This document shows positions 35,001 to 45,239 of a DNA stretch of 64,000 nt, piece after piece. The translations under genes were made by a program, and so were the position numbers. The stretch covers positions 9,176,001 to 9,240,000 of the forward strand of contig CM065322.1 of assembly GCA_033032175.1 (NCBI GenBank), written 5' to 3'. Positions within the stretch are counted from its first letter, which is position 1; the number at the start of each line of letters is the position of its first letter. Below the pieces are notes generated by a model. It saw nothing but the letters and a program-made list of their open reading frames with translations, was not told where the DNA came from and searched no databases. This stretch comes from Saturnia japonica (lineage: Eukaryota; Arthropoda; Insecta; Lepidoptera; Saturniidae).

Positions 35001-38000
35001 CATTAATAACCTTTATTTTAGTGTTATACAAGGTGTCCAGAAAGGGTATCGGGTATTTGTAAGTTCAATGAAACAAAAATTATTTGTATGCAATAAAAAA
35101 GTTTATTGTTTATTATTAGCATATGAATTGGAGAATTATTTGGAAAAGATGATGTTATCCAAATGATGACCGTTACGTTGCTGGCACTCTTCTAAACGGA
35201 AACGAAGATTGGCGATAACACGTTGACACATAGCTATCGATATTGCTGCCATTTCTGACCTGATGTTTTGCTTTAACTGGGTTAGATTCGTCGGATTGTT
35301 TTGATAAACCTTACTTTTAAGGTATCCCCATGCAAAATAGTCAAGCGGGCTAAGGTCGGGGCTTCTGGGAGGCCAGTTGATGTTACCCCTTCGCGAAATG
35401 ACTTTATTAGGGAATAATTCGTTAACAACTTCCATTGAGTCATTTGAGGTATGGCAAGTGGCCCCATCTTGCTGGAACCACGTTCTTGAGTTGAAACCTG
35501 CAAACTCCTGCAACTCTGGGACCAAAAAATTTCGCAACATATCGCAATAACGGTCACTGTTCACATTAATTGCTCGGCCTCGTTGATCTTCATGAAAATA
35601 AGGACCAATTATGCCTTTAGCAGACATAGCGGCCCAAACAACGACCTTTGGGCTATGCAGGGGTCGTTCATGCTTTCGTCTCGGATTCTCCACTGCCCAG
35701 TACCGACAATTCTGCTTATTAACATGACCATTCAGCTGAAAATTTGCTTCGTCACTGAACAGTATGTTGTTAAATCGCTGCAGCATTTCGTTCGCAAAAT
35801 TCAGTCGATTAGCATAGTCCGTATCCTTCAATTCTTGAACCAATTGAATTTTATAGGCTTTTAGATGTAAGTCTTTCTTTAAAATCGAATGTAAAGACGA
35901 TTTTTTGATGTTCAACGCTTGGCTTCGCTTTCGGATGGGTAAAGACGGATTTTGACGAACCGGCGCCTCAACTTCTTCAATTGTTTCTTCATCGCGAACT
36001 GAACGAGGACGCCAGAGTTTTGAATTTTAACTGTCGCACCTGTATTCTCGAACATCCTGATCTATTTCCTAATGCTATCGTCACTTGGCGTGTGGCGTGT
36101 ACGATATTCCGCACGATAGAGACGTTGAGCAGTCACTATTGAATCACCATTACGATAATACGCTCGTACGCAAAATGCGCGATGCGTCCCCGAGTACTGT
36201 TCCATCGTGACTAAAACTCCACAAAATGGCGGACGCCACGAACCCCTCCCCGCACCCTTTTGACGCCCCGTTTCGAATATGGCGCGAAAACAAATACCCG
36301 ATACCCTTTCTGGACACCTTGTATAATAGAGTAATTATAATTATTGTAATAATATTATGCAATACCTAATTTAGAATTGTAAAACGCTTACGAAAAAACG
36401 AAATTTAATAAGAAAGAAAATAAAATAGTTATTGCTCAGGGATAATAAAGCACCCTGGTAATGAAAGAATGCTTCGCGTTGGATCATTAGTTCCTAGAAA
36501 CGTACAAACTTACTCCATTTCAATGTTGTAGATATAGATAAAAGTTTCGCTGTCATCGTGAAAATTAAAGATGAAATCACGATAATCCTTGTGTGTGCGT
36601 TGTATACTACTTTTTGGTTTTCATCTATTGTATCAAAATCGTTAATATTTTGATCACACAATTTTTTTTAACTCTTGAAAATAAAAAATTGTTACTTAAT
36701 TCCAGATAATTTTACTAAGTTTTACGTCTAAAGAATCAATATTTCCATTTATATAGCAATATTTCTAAATTAAAGCATAGAATACGAAATTCATAGATTA
36801 ATGATGGGTTTCCGCGTTGCTTAACGCGAGCGACATCCAATAATTAATCTATGACGAAATTCTTACATTTCTCTCATATATGTTTACAAATATCGTTTTA
36901 TAATAATATGAAGTAACAAAACTTCAATATGTGCATAGTCAAGTGGCTGGTTAAATATATAATGTAATAACCACATATCTCTAGTAATAACCAATGATGT
37001 TTTAGGTAAAAAGGTGTTATTTTTTATTTATAATATAATTGGTAATAAATTATCATATTTACAGTTGATAGTCGAGAGGTACTACAAGGAAAGGAGTTTG
37101 CCAACATTGGACAAATCTAAATTCTTAGTGCCAGAAGATATTACAATGTCACAGTTCTTAGTAATAATCAGAAATAGAATAAAAATCAAACCAAACCAAG
37201 TAAGTAAAAGTAGATCTTTATCACAGGTATTAAAGCAATGCATGTTTAATTGGGATCAGCAAAATATTGCTTTATTTAATAAGTAACTACGGTTGTGAAT
37301 AATTAATTAACGATAAAATATTAATTTTGCTAGATCTGCTCTTACAGAGGTCAGAATGTTTATAAAATATCCGATAACATAGCGCCACTATGTCTATCCC
37401 TATATAAAAGCTTTACCTTACTACTTATATGAAAATATCTACGTTAATTTATCCATATTACTTCTATCTAGTACCTAGATGACCAAGATAAATAATGTAA
37501 GATATATTTGGCGACTTTCGAAAAACAAAAATTTATAAGCTTCTTTTTCTTATTTAATGGCAACTTGTGTTTATAAACAATTCTACCAATGTAATGTGGA
37601 TATTTTTTTTTTAATCCAACGCTCTATCGGGATCGTGTCTCCCATGTTAGAACTAATCCGGAGTTTCTGTGGCAACTCAAAATACATGTTTCTAGTTATT
37701 GTCTATAATCCACTTGTGTATACTAAACTACACCTCGCGTCGCGCCAAACTTTATGACCGATGTGAACATAGACGCGTTAGTTTGCTCAAACACTAAAAG
37801 TACAAATATTACACATATTTTAATAAATCTTTAAGCAAAATAATACAGGATTATCGTGTTCTAAGTATTATTTATTTGATTGTAAGTACCGTGTGTGATT
37901 TCGGAATCGTTGCTATATTTAGATCGGTCATAAAGTTTGGCGCGAGATATACAACGTGTAAAATGCCATAGATAATACATAGTATAGGGTCATTTAAAAT

Positions 38001-38381
38001 AAGTTTATGACTTTCAGTAAAAACCACCACCACATTATAGGTTAAGATCCCGCCAAAAACCCATCTTAATATACTTGGAAACTAAAACATTATCTAATTA
38101 CAAAATTTCATCCAAATGATTTAAGTAGTTTCCGAAAACAGCAATTATAAAAATTTTAAATGTCGTTTCTTTTAATACTTAAATAATTTAAAATTGGCGA
38201 TGTAGGTCTCTAATTAATTTACATGTATTGTCCTCAGGCGCTATATTTGATAATAAACAACAGGTCAATGCTTAGTATGAGTCTCACGATGGCCCAGGCT
38301 TACGAGAGTTATGGAAATGAAGATGGGTTCCTTTACATCACATATGCATCACAAGAAGTCTTCGGTTACCAAGATGGTTAG
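29096..38381 (+). CDS. LC3-type Atg8 protein, copy A
   Basis: Ubiquitin-like protein that is conjugated to phosphatidylethanolamine on autophagosome membranes. Exons: 29096-29180, 34935-34990, 37065-37199, 38238-38381, together 420 nt, giving 139 aa with consistent phases and GT-AG introns. An in-frame TAG precedes the ATG by 12 nt. After an unusual 21-residue N-terminal extension comes FKSKKTFVSRRKEV (22-35), which aligns without gaps with the FKQRR-type helix of LC3. Then come KFPTKIP, ERYYKERSLPTLDKSKFLVP (hydrophobic-pocket region around residues 51-70), TMSQFLVIIRNR, and DGFLYITYASQEVFG with Gly135. A tail of YQDG follows the glycine, as in precursors trimmed by Atg4. Intron 1 (5.75 kb) is repeat-laden; intron 2 carries a DD41D transposon. 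The FK(x)RR region and overall match favour LC3 over GABARAP type. Confidence 0.9.
29587..30190. repeat. Dispersed repeat A, copy 1 (about 600 bp)
   Basis: Starts ttagctgtgccccacggttt, continues through acaaacaccgcgctgccaac, aacgattacaccagcgcacg and ttcggagagggtctcgaatt, and ends cgaatccgacgggtagttcc..agcgcgttcaaacaaa. The same order of phrases is found at 31893-32545 and, shortened, at 46021-46346; partial starts occur at 9414 and 33752. Non-autonomous and noncoding. Confidence 0.75.
30528..30555 (+). other. Possible alternative first exon of the LC3-type locus
   Basis: ATG followed by eight codons (MSHYEDYSK) and one extra base runs into a strong donor (AAAG|GTATGT). The end phase and final G are identical to those of the first exon at 29096-29180, so it would splice in frame to exon 2 of either LC3 copy. 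It lacks the FK(x)RR motif, so the product would have a different N-terminal helix. It may be coincidence. Confidence 0.3.
30725..30880 (+). pseudogene. RTE-type LINE C-terminal scrap
   Basis: Translation gives SRGRPKKVWMDCVRN, a phrase characteristic of the end of RTE-clade reverse transcriptases, followed by frameshifted remnants (KALILR, QLIEES, HVVQT). About 150 bp, inside LC3 intron 1. Confidence 0.6.
31893..32545. repeat. Dispersed repeat A, copy 2
   Basis: Begins actagctgtgctccgcggtt, contains ctaaactatgtgtccaattaaca, gttcgtaaggattaatatgccatg and accataacgccagcacccgcgg, and ends aatccgatgagtagttgtagagattagcgcg. It follows copy 1 by 1.7 kb in the same orientation. Confidence 0.75.
33343..33450. 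repeat. Dispersed repeat E, copy 3 (inverted)
   Basis: Reads atcccaagcccggtgg..ctccagggcccttatgactagcagtaaatatagtcagtc, the reverse complement of the 13126-13215 copy. It lies in LC3 intron 1. Confidence 0.6.
33927..34325. repeat. Dispersed repeat C, copy 2
   Basis: Same order as 21421-21826: ggtaatctccgaaactgttgg, aaaaagaattagggttccgc, tggtcatggtgaatcaattc, gcctcaatggcttatgatgag, agccgggagcgggggagcaag, gccacgggcaca. Similarity is high enough to suggest fairly recent spread. Preceded at 33752-33850 by a start of repeat A. Confidence 0.8.
34484..34619. mobile_element. Foldback MITE, about 135 bp
   Basis: Arms of about 45 bp: 34486-34530 (ATTTCACGTCACGATCTACC then GTACCCGATTTCCGGGGGG) and the inverse of 34571-34616 (ATTTCACCGTCCAATCTACC then GTTCCCGATTTCCGGGTGG). 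The loop is about 40 bp and GC-rich compared with surroundings. Ends are TAAGGGGTTATTT and TAAAGAGTTTATTT. It lies in LC3 intron 1, about 315 bp from exon 2. Confidence 0.8.
35027..36323 (-). mobile_element. Complete DD41D mariner-like element (1297 bp)
   Basis: The inverted ends are identical over 33 bp, each starting TACAAGGTGTCCAGAAAGGG when read inward, and are flanked by TA on both sides (35025-35026, 36324-36325). The internal transposase is on the minus strand, opposite to the LC3 gene it lies in. The left end is only 36 bp downstream of the LC3 exon 2 donor. Perfect ends show that it moved recently or was mobilised by a helper. Confidence 0.93.
35136..36205 (-). pseudogene. DD41D transposase with one stop and one frameshift
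   Basis: From ATG at 36205 (MEQYSGTHRAFCVRAYYRNG, a helix-turn-helix start) the frame meets a TAG at 36064-36062 (codon 48), continues through IRMFENTGATVKIQNS, and then loses one base near 36015, after which WRPRSVRDEETIEEVEAPV continues to the stop at 35136. The observed length of 1070 nt is one short of a multiple of three, agreeing with a single-base deletion. Catalytic residues are present: FSDEANFQL, FQQDGATCHT, and RSPDLSPLDYFAWGYLKS. There are 41 residues between the second and third Asp, the DD41D ('rosa'-like) spacing. Otherwise open for 259 codons. Confidence 0.88.
37556..37760. repeat. Dispersed repeat H, copy 2
   Basis: Contains tttctgtggcaactcaaaatacatgtttct, attgtctataatccacttgtg and cgcgccaaacttt; similar in order to 7342-7580. 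Lies in LC3 copy A intron 3. A cgtcgcgccaaac word recurs inverted at 37933-37945 (gtttggcgcgag). Confidence 0.45.
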
Positions 38382-39317
38382 TAACTAAGCACTAAAATTA
38401 TCCGACAATTTGAAAACTGTACCTAATACATCTGATTTTATTTCCTTGTGTAAATAATGTATTAATATATAACAGTTTCATATTTTCTGTTAAGTGCGTG
38501 AATATAAGTACCTAAACCTTAAATAACCATATTATTTGATTGACGTAGGGGTTACTTTGCAGAAATCCATCGTTATTAATTTCAGATTTCCACAACATAA
38601 CATAACATTTTTAGATTGATTTCAACAATTAATAAAAAACGATTTTAGTTACAGTAACACGAAACAACCGTTAATCTGTTTTTTTGGGCAGAAGTAGCAA
38701 AGAAAATTCGGATAAATTAACCATATTATTAGCAAAATTATGTAATTTTAATTTTAGAACGATTCTTCCCTACGTAACACGAATTGAAGATGGAAATACG
38801 AGTACCTACCTCCATTCTTAAAAATTAAAAATATAAAATGGAGGTAGTCGTATTTTAAAAATAAGTAAAGGTGTCGGTAAATTTTGTTTTGAGTTTTACA
38901 TATACTTAATAGTACATGTGATATCAAGGTATATACATATATATGTGTATATGCCAATAAATATTTTTTTGTTCGAGTCTTTCGTTTATTTTCTTAAATC
39001 TACGTCATAGGAGCATTTTTTCCCAAAATTCAATAAAGTAGTTTATTCGTAAATAAAAACAAGTTTATTATAAAGTTTCAAATCCGTACGTTAGTGCAAT
39101 GGTTAGTATAAATTAATAACTAATATTGACCGGTTAAATAAATGTATTTAAAATGTTAATGTGTTGACAGTGAGCGCTAAATGTGCCTATTGTTGGTTGT
39201 TCGTCGATCGCTATTAAAAGTTCGAGTACCTAGCTCCAGTTCGTACATAAGTGACTACTGTTGATGAAAGTATGACGTATTTAACATTATTAATTATAAT
39301 TGTTACAGATATGATAG

Positions 39318-41137
39318 TGAAATCGAATCAAGAAGTGGAGGCAATAAGACATCGATTTCCAAACAAGGTGCCGGTAAGTTTTTTTTTGTGGCATGTCACT
39401 CCTATGTATTCTACTAGTTTTGTAGTTGGGAAGAAAAATTTGGAAGTCGTGCGGGTCCACGAGGACTCAAACGTCATAATAAAAAGTTATGACGGCACTT
39501 CTCTTACAAACTTGATTAGAGTCGGGAAATTGGAGCCATGTAAGGAAAAGTTAAAAAATACAAGTTGATTTTGTAATGTATTTATTTTGTAAGAAAATAA
39601 ACAATTTTTAGATATCTCTATTTCAGTAATTGGTAACACAATTTAAAAAAGCTTCACTCTTAATTAGTGAAATTTTTCAGAAACATTATTGTCGTTCTCT
39701 TAACCCACACATCGGGTAATGAGAACCAAAAAAATACATCTTTATAATAACCAATTATCACCATCCAACAAAATAATCACGTATGTCAGCTAGACGGCAT
39801 TTCGTAGTCTACGCGAGCACAACCGCGGGCACGTCTAGTATATATAAAAATATATGTAAAGTACCCAAATTAATATGTCTCCATAATACACTATCTTTTA
39901 TTTACAACTACCTGTGCCCGACAGTTAAATAAAACGGCTTACGATACATAGCAAAATTTTATCTAATATTATTTTTGTGATTCATAATTTATTTTGTTCG
40001 CAGCTGTACGTCCAAAGATACGTAAGAGAACGTGAGGTTCCAACCTTGGAAAGAACCAAATTCTTGGTGCCACAAGAGCTCACAATGTCACAGTTTCTGT
40101 ATATAATAAGAACAAAAATGAAACTAAGGGAATCTCAGGTATTCTTTTCAAAGGATTATTTTTTTACTATTGGTTATTACGTATGTGTTTATTATGACAG
40201 TCGACGATTGTGTAATTACCTAATTACAATTAAAATAATATTATAAACAATCTGAGAAAAAATCGTATTCCAGAGCAGATAAAATATTGTTTTATTCTAA
40301 ATAGAAGTTTATATGCTGAATACAAAAATCGGCACAAAAAAATTATTTCTGTTTTCAAATGAAATTATCAATGTGCCGTTATAAAATTAATATAGGTCTA
40401 ATATTACCAACCTGTAAGTGTCCCACATCTGGGCAAACGCCTTTTTCCGAGGGAACTTACGAGTTTAGTCACCACGCCAGCCCACGACCGCCACAACTAC
40501 GTATTGGCAATTTCAAAAAGATTTAAAAATAAAAAAAAATCCAACCTACAAAAAACATACATAGGTACTTTGTACAAAAACACTTCTCAAGCTTTCAGGT
40601 TTCCTCAAGATGTTTTCCCTCACCGTCAGCTGGTAGTGTTATGTTACCAAATTTAGTCTAATACATACTAATAATATGTAAAAAATTCTTGTATTTTTGT
40701 TTAAGAATGTACCTAATTGGTATCTCGGAATCGGTTCCATGGATTTGGATTAAATTTTGTGTTGAGATGTTTTATATTCCAAGTTTACCTAGATAGGTGA
40801 TTTTCTTTTTTTTAAGATACCGATCCAAGTTCGGACGTCCAAATATTACCAATTTAAATGAGTAAATAAAAGTGGATTTTGAAAAATTCGTAGGAATATG
40901 ATAGGGACTCGAAACGGAAATATCAAATACTCATGTAGGTGTTGTAATCAACTGGCGCTGGTATGTATGGTCTGCACTGTAAATATTTGTATTTTTCTTT
41001 CATAGGCCTTGTATTTGCTGGTGAATGAGAAAGTATTGGCAAGTCACAGCATGACAATGGCTCAAGCGTACCAACAGTTTCGAGCTAATGACGGGTATTT
41101 ACATATTACTTACGCAGCACAGCAAGTCTTTGGATGA
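39318..41137 (+). CDS. LC3-type Atg8 protein, copy B (5' end not found)
   Basis: Exons 39318-39373, 40004-40138 and 41006-41137 have the same positions and phases as exons 2-4 of copy A, and the first two have identical lengths (56 and 135 nt). They encode KSNQEVEAIRHRFPNKVP, then LYVQRYVREREVPTLERTKF (LVP follows), TMSQFLYIIRTKMKL, and DGYLHITYAAQQVFG followed at once by TGA. The C-terminal glycine needed for lipidation is thus already exposed and no Atg4 trimming would be required. Exon 3 is identical to copy A at 25 of 45 residues. I chose the acceptor AG at 39316-39317, not the cag at 39306-39308, because it restores the 56-nt exon and the G|TG valine junction. No first exon is evident between 38382 and 39317; a shared first exon at 29096 is possible. 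AATAAA lies 129 nt after the stop. Confidence 0.85.
39425..39568 (+). other. Unidentified frame inside LC3-B intron 1
   Basis: Reading on in frame from exon 2 through the intron gives a further 65 codons, including VGKKNLEVVRVHEDSNVIIK and then a Lys/Glu-rich stretch ending at TGA. The GC content and amino-acid mix are more coding-like than nearby DNA. It is either an old transposon scrap or intron-retention coding. I recognise no family. Confidence 0.3.
40405..40660 (+). repeat. RTE-type LINE 3' region
   Basis: aacctgtaagtgtcccacatctgggcaaacgcctttttccgaggg and caggtttcctcaagatgttttccctcaccgtcagc are recognisable forms of the 3' end phrases of abundant lepidopteran RTE-like repeats (cactgctgggcaaaggcct; ggtttcctcacgatgttttcc). 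Degenerate; lies in LC3-B intron 2. Confidence 0.6.
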
Positions 41138-41265
41138 ACACAATGTAAGTACTTACTATGATTAATTCATATCTCTAATTGAAGTCATAGTATTTATTCG
41201 GGTACGATATGGAACTTTTTGCTGCGTTTACGTTTTTTATATAATATATTTTTGTATTAGGAACA

Positions 41266-41271
41266 AATAAA
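41266..41271 (+). terminator. Poly(A) signal of LC3-type copy B
   Basis: AATAAA 129 nt after the TGA stop of copy B, followed by an AT/T-rich stretch. Confidence 0.5.
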
Positions 41272-41279
41272 TATTTTAT

Positions 41280-43890
41280 TTTGTCTCTCTCGTATCCCAT
41301 CGCTTTTGAATATCAAATAAAACACAGTAAAAATTCCGTGTGCGATCGGAGGAACCCCGTCAGGAACGAAGTTACAAAAAAGAAAATAAGTAGGTAATTT
41401 TTTTTTTAAATCAGGTAGTCTCTTCGAAATTGCGATTTCTATTTGGTGATATAAAACGCCTATTATAGATAAGTATCTAACTATTAATTTTATAATTACC
41501 TGTGAAATAAAAAAGTACCTACCAAGATTTAACCACTGCAGCGCCACGCGACTTTGAATTAGGTATGTGTAATTATTGGCTATAAGTAGATATATATTGA
41601 ATATAAAATACTGTTAAGCTTTGTTGATATACACGTCTATATATAATATAATCCCAGCCAATAAACAAGATTGGAAATCAAATATAAATATTTTAATTAT
41701 AGTATTAAATCTTTTAATTCGAGACTAAAATGTAATTTGTAATACATTATTGAATAAACATTGATTAGAAAATACGCTTAGGAATATAATTATGATAATA
41801 GGTTTTACTAAATGTTCTCATACAGTGTTCAATATAATATTGATTTTAATAAAGAGTTCCACATACTGTGACATACATGATTGTTGTGATAAAGCGATTT
41901 GATTTTATTAATAATTATTTGCATTTTCGACTTGTAATTTTGTATTTAGTAGGTACATATTTTCAATCACAGTGTAATATGTATTTTTTCCGAAATACTT
42001 ACGGTACCAGAGAACATGCTACATTTTTAATGTCCTAAGTAACTTGATCAACAGATGTGTATTAATTTCATAACTGTTTTGTTGCAACATTGTTATTGAT
42101 TTATGGGTAGGTAGTAAGTACATTGTGATATTGTTGAGAATAATATGAACTAATTTATTACCATATGACAGTGATATAAACCGTAAAATGCAATAAATTG
42201 ATGCATGAACCAACTCATAACAATAACATATTTCATTGATAAAGTCATAAGATTAGGTACTAAGTAGGTACCTACTAACTTCTGAAAGCGACTTCACCCG
42301 TATTAACGTTATTATTGTAAATCATGATAATATTGTCTAACAACGTGAATTTTAAAATAAAACAAAAACGCTGCTTAAATTAGTCACATTGCAGCAAATA
42401 AATAAAATAATATAGGTAAGAATTACATACGAATTGTTACAAACATAATATTTATTTTTTAATCATATAGGTAGGACTCACTCACTACATACTTATACTG
42501 TAAATTATGTAGTCGAGTATAGCGGTATACATGTTTTGCAATATTAACTGTCACTATGAGAAGTAATCTCATTAAATGATCTTCAAATAACATGAGCGAT
42601 ACAAAATGACCCAAAAAGTTCTAATAATATTAATGACAGTTAAGTAATATGAGAACGGTTTTAATTTTACTTTTGTGTTGTTATTCGAAAAGCGGATATC
42701 TAGAATCTTCGACAAGGGAGACAGACTATCACAGAGTACCTACCTTATTGTTTACATTAATTGGAACCGATAACGCCTTCGTTCGGCCTTGTTCCGATTG
42801 TCAGTTTTAATCACGAAAGCTTTGAAAATAACAATTTAAAGCGCGTGTCGAATGAAATCCATACACAAAGACATGGATCACCGATAACATTTATTTGGAG
42901 TCCGTTTTGGAAATATAGTGAACCTTGCACAAAAGTATAATCAAAAATGCTTTACGAAATTTACATCTAACTTGGTTTATTTTAAATATTAAACAAGGCA
43001 ATTTTTAACAAAAAAGAAAACCAACACCAATGATCTTGAAGAGTTCTCTTGTGTATCTTCGAAGTTGAAAGCCCAATGCCAATGAAATTAAAAGGTGGTC
43101 CACCCTTTAGGTATCCCTTATCCAACGAAAAAAGAATTATCCAAATCGGTTCATAAACATGCAAGTTATGGCTAAACATCCATAAAAAATACATTCGAAT
43201 TGATAACCTCCACCTTTTTTTAAGTCGGTTAAAAATTCCCTTACTCCCACATTGTTATTTGTGAAATGTGAAGTGTTAAAGATCTAAGCAGCATTTCAAT
43301 TGGAATAATTATGTGAGAAGTTATAAAATTAACTATATAGGGTCATTTTGTAATCATGAACGATATCAATTTGTTTCTGAAGTTCCGTTGTCCGATAAAA
43401 GTAGAACGGCCCTTTAGTTTGGTTGTTAGATAATAATATGTTACAACTATTTTATAAGTTAACTGAAGTTAACTTTGCTTACGTCATAGTTGTGCCCCAT
43501 CTTTTTTCTTTCTAACTACATAGCAATTTTCATAGATCTCTCCATAAAAACTTTGAAGGGATTAACTGCCCCTAAAACCCAGGGTTCTATTGACCGAGTA
43601 TGGGTATATAGTGAGCTGCCAAATTCGAGCGCGAAATCTCGCTCCTTTTATGTTTATCCAATACCTATATCTATATATCCGATTATATAGGTATCAAGTA
43701 GCGCAATAGTACAATCTCACCTGATGTGAACAGGGACGAATTTAGGGGACGGCAACAAAAGTTCAGCCACACATGGATGGCCTCCGAAAAATAGGATTTA
43801 CATAACGAAAAAATAACATTCGTGCTAAAAAAGATCACCTTCACGAAGCACTTTTCGTAACGTGTATAATCGGTGTGCTATAAATTTAAG
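41280..43890. other. Gene-free stretch between the LC3 pair and the pogo element
   Basis: AT-rich, with no supported exon. It holds repeat G at 42995-43235 and, at 43700-43800, fragments of common lepidopteran repeats (caatctcacctgatgtgaac). Reading frames of 60-96 codons here are chance products. Confidence 0.55.
42995..43235. repeat. Dispersed repeat G, copy 2
   Basis: caaggcaatttttaacaaaa..gcccaatgccaatgaaattaaaa..tatcccttatccaacgaaaaaagaa..tacattcgaattgataacctcc..ttaagtcggttaaaaat. This is the longer counterpart of 2630-2825. Confidence 0.6.
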
Positions 43891-44469
43891 ATTATAGAGT
43901 AGACCGGGGACAATAGTAACATTTTTGAAACAACGGTTTATAGCTCAGAATCTAGAAGTAAAGTGCATTTCAGTTTTATGCTCTATGTGTTTTTTGACTT
44001 TGTTTTTATTTATATAATCAGAACACAGTAGAAATTGAATTTTTGTTCAGCGATCCCTAATGTTACAATTGACCCTTAGTACGGGTCAAATGTACCGCAA
44101 TTTTGGAGGTTTAATAAAAGGCATATTAATTTAATAATAAAAGTAGGTTTATTGTCTTTCTCTTAAAAATAATCAGTCTGATAAGTTTCATCAGTCTCAA
44201 GTCTTTAAATTAATATTTTAACGACAAAAAAATACCTTCTTAACGTTTAACAACATAGAACATAATTTTCACAACATGTTACAGACAATCAACTCGTAAT
44301 CATAAAACAAAACTATAAAGTCTTCCTATCGCATTGATTTACGTAGCTTATTTGTATTAAAAACCACAAAGAGATCAAATTTTTCCAAAAATCCAATGTT
44401 GTATGAAGTTACAATTGACCCCTGGTACAACAAACCCCATTGTACTAGGAACGATATATTAGCTGACTC

Positions 44470-44648
44470 TTACTGACAATTGTGACAAATGTAGGCTGCT
44501 TCTTGTGGAGTACATTCTTCATGGGCCCACCATCGACATTGTTCACAAGGAACCCATATTTCGTTGGGTCTGCTCGTACTATATAGCTCTCCACAAACAA
44601 GACAGAACCATTCTTTTTCTTCTTCGTCAACATCATTATACAGTTTAT
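44470..44648 (-). pseudogene. Pogo-type C-terminal zinc finger
   Basis: The frame reads VDEEEKEWFCLVCGELYSTS, then WVPCEQCRWWAHEEC and YICHNCQ before TAA. The C-x2-C, C-x2-C, H-x3-C and C-x2-C arrangement resembles the PHD-like zinc-binding C-terminus found in insect pogo-group transposases. It is out of frame with the N-terminal part, and a TAG just upstream closes this frame, which places the deletion junction at about 44650-44665. Confidence 0.7.
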
Positions 44649-44657
44649 TCTCTTTAG

Positions 44658-45239
44658 TTACTTTTGGTAACTACTGTCTCTTGATCTGTGTAAACTGTCT
44701 CTTGCCATTACTGTTTCTAAGTTGTTGAAAAATGCATCAACGTTTGTACGATTAAAGCTCGTGGCACGTGATAAGCTGGTGGCTTGAGCACATCGGATCG
44801 ATAATTCCGAGTTCCTTTTCAGAAATGCTGAAAACCAATCAGCTCCTGCCATATTCTCGCGATCCCAGGATTCAGGTCTTTTCAGGTTATATTTGACAGC
44901 CAGATCGTATGCAAGTCGTCGAACATTTTTAGGAGTAAGACCAAAGTAAATATCGGCAGTTCTGATAAGGTATTTTGACATTTCACGTTCCTGGTCTGCA
45001 GAAAAAACTTTTGTGGCTGGATTATAACCCATAGTGGGAGTATTATCAGGGTTATCGATTTTTTTGTTTTTGTATCTGACCAATGACACATGGCAAAGAT
45101 CAAACATACTTGCAGCTCCTCTTATAGATCGGCCCTGCTGTATTTCTTCGAAAGCTTGTTCGTATAATAGTAGGTCTTTTGAATCGCGGTCCGTTTTTTT
45201 GTCTCTTTTTCTCTGCATCTGCAAGAAAATGTTGTGCAT
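44658..45239 (-). pseudogene. Pogo-type transposase N-terminal part
   Basis: A 193-codon open frame. Residues about 20-60 carry a psq-type helix-turn-helix (AFEEIQQGRSIRGAASMFDL), and residues about 80-175 a CENP-B-type second DNA-binding domain (YFGLTPKNVRRLAYDLAVKY, then WFSAFLKRNSELSIR and QATSLSRATSFN). The frame stops where the DDE integrase domain should begin. A better start may be the ATG at 45218 (MQRKRDKK), since an intron-like ttttcttgcag precedes it. If expressed, the product would bind element ends but not cut. Confidence 0.75.

Noticed and set aside
38831..38876. Possible first exon for LC3 copy B ending at TCG|GTAAAT
   Set aside because: The phase fits, but the frame has no ATG and a stop shortly upstream.
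39251..39308. Frame starting TTVDES as the start of LC3 copy B
   Set aside because: Begins at GTG with an upstream stop, and would require skipping the acceptor that preserves the 56-nt exon.
39309..39317. Use of the cag at 39306-39308 as acceptor for LC3-B exon 2, with MIVKSNQEV start
   Set aside because: Possible, but it adds three codons relative to copy A; the AG at 39316-39317 gives the same exon length and valine junction. Not fully excluded.
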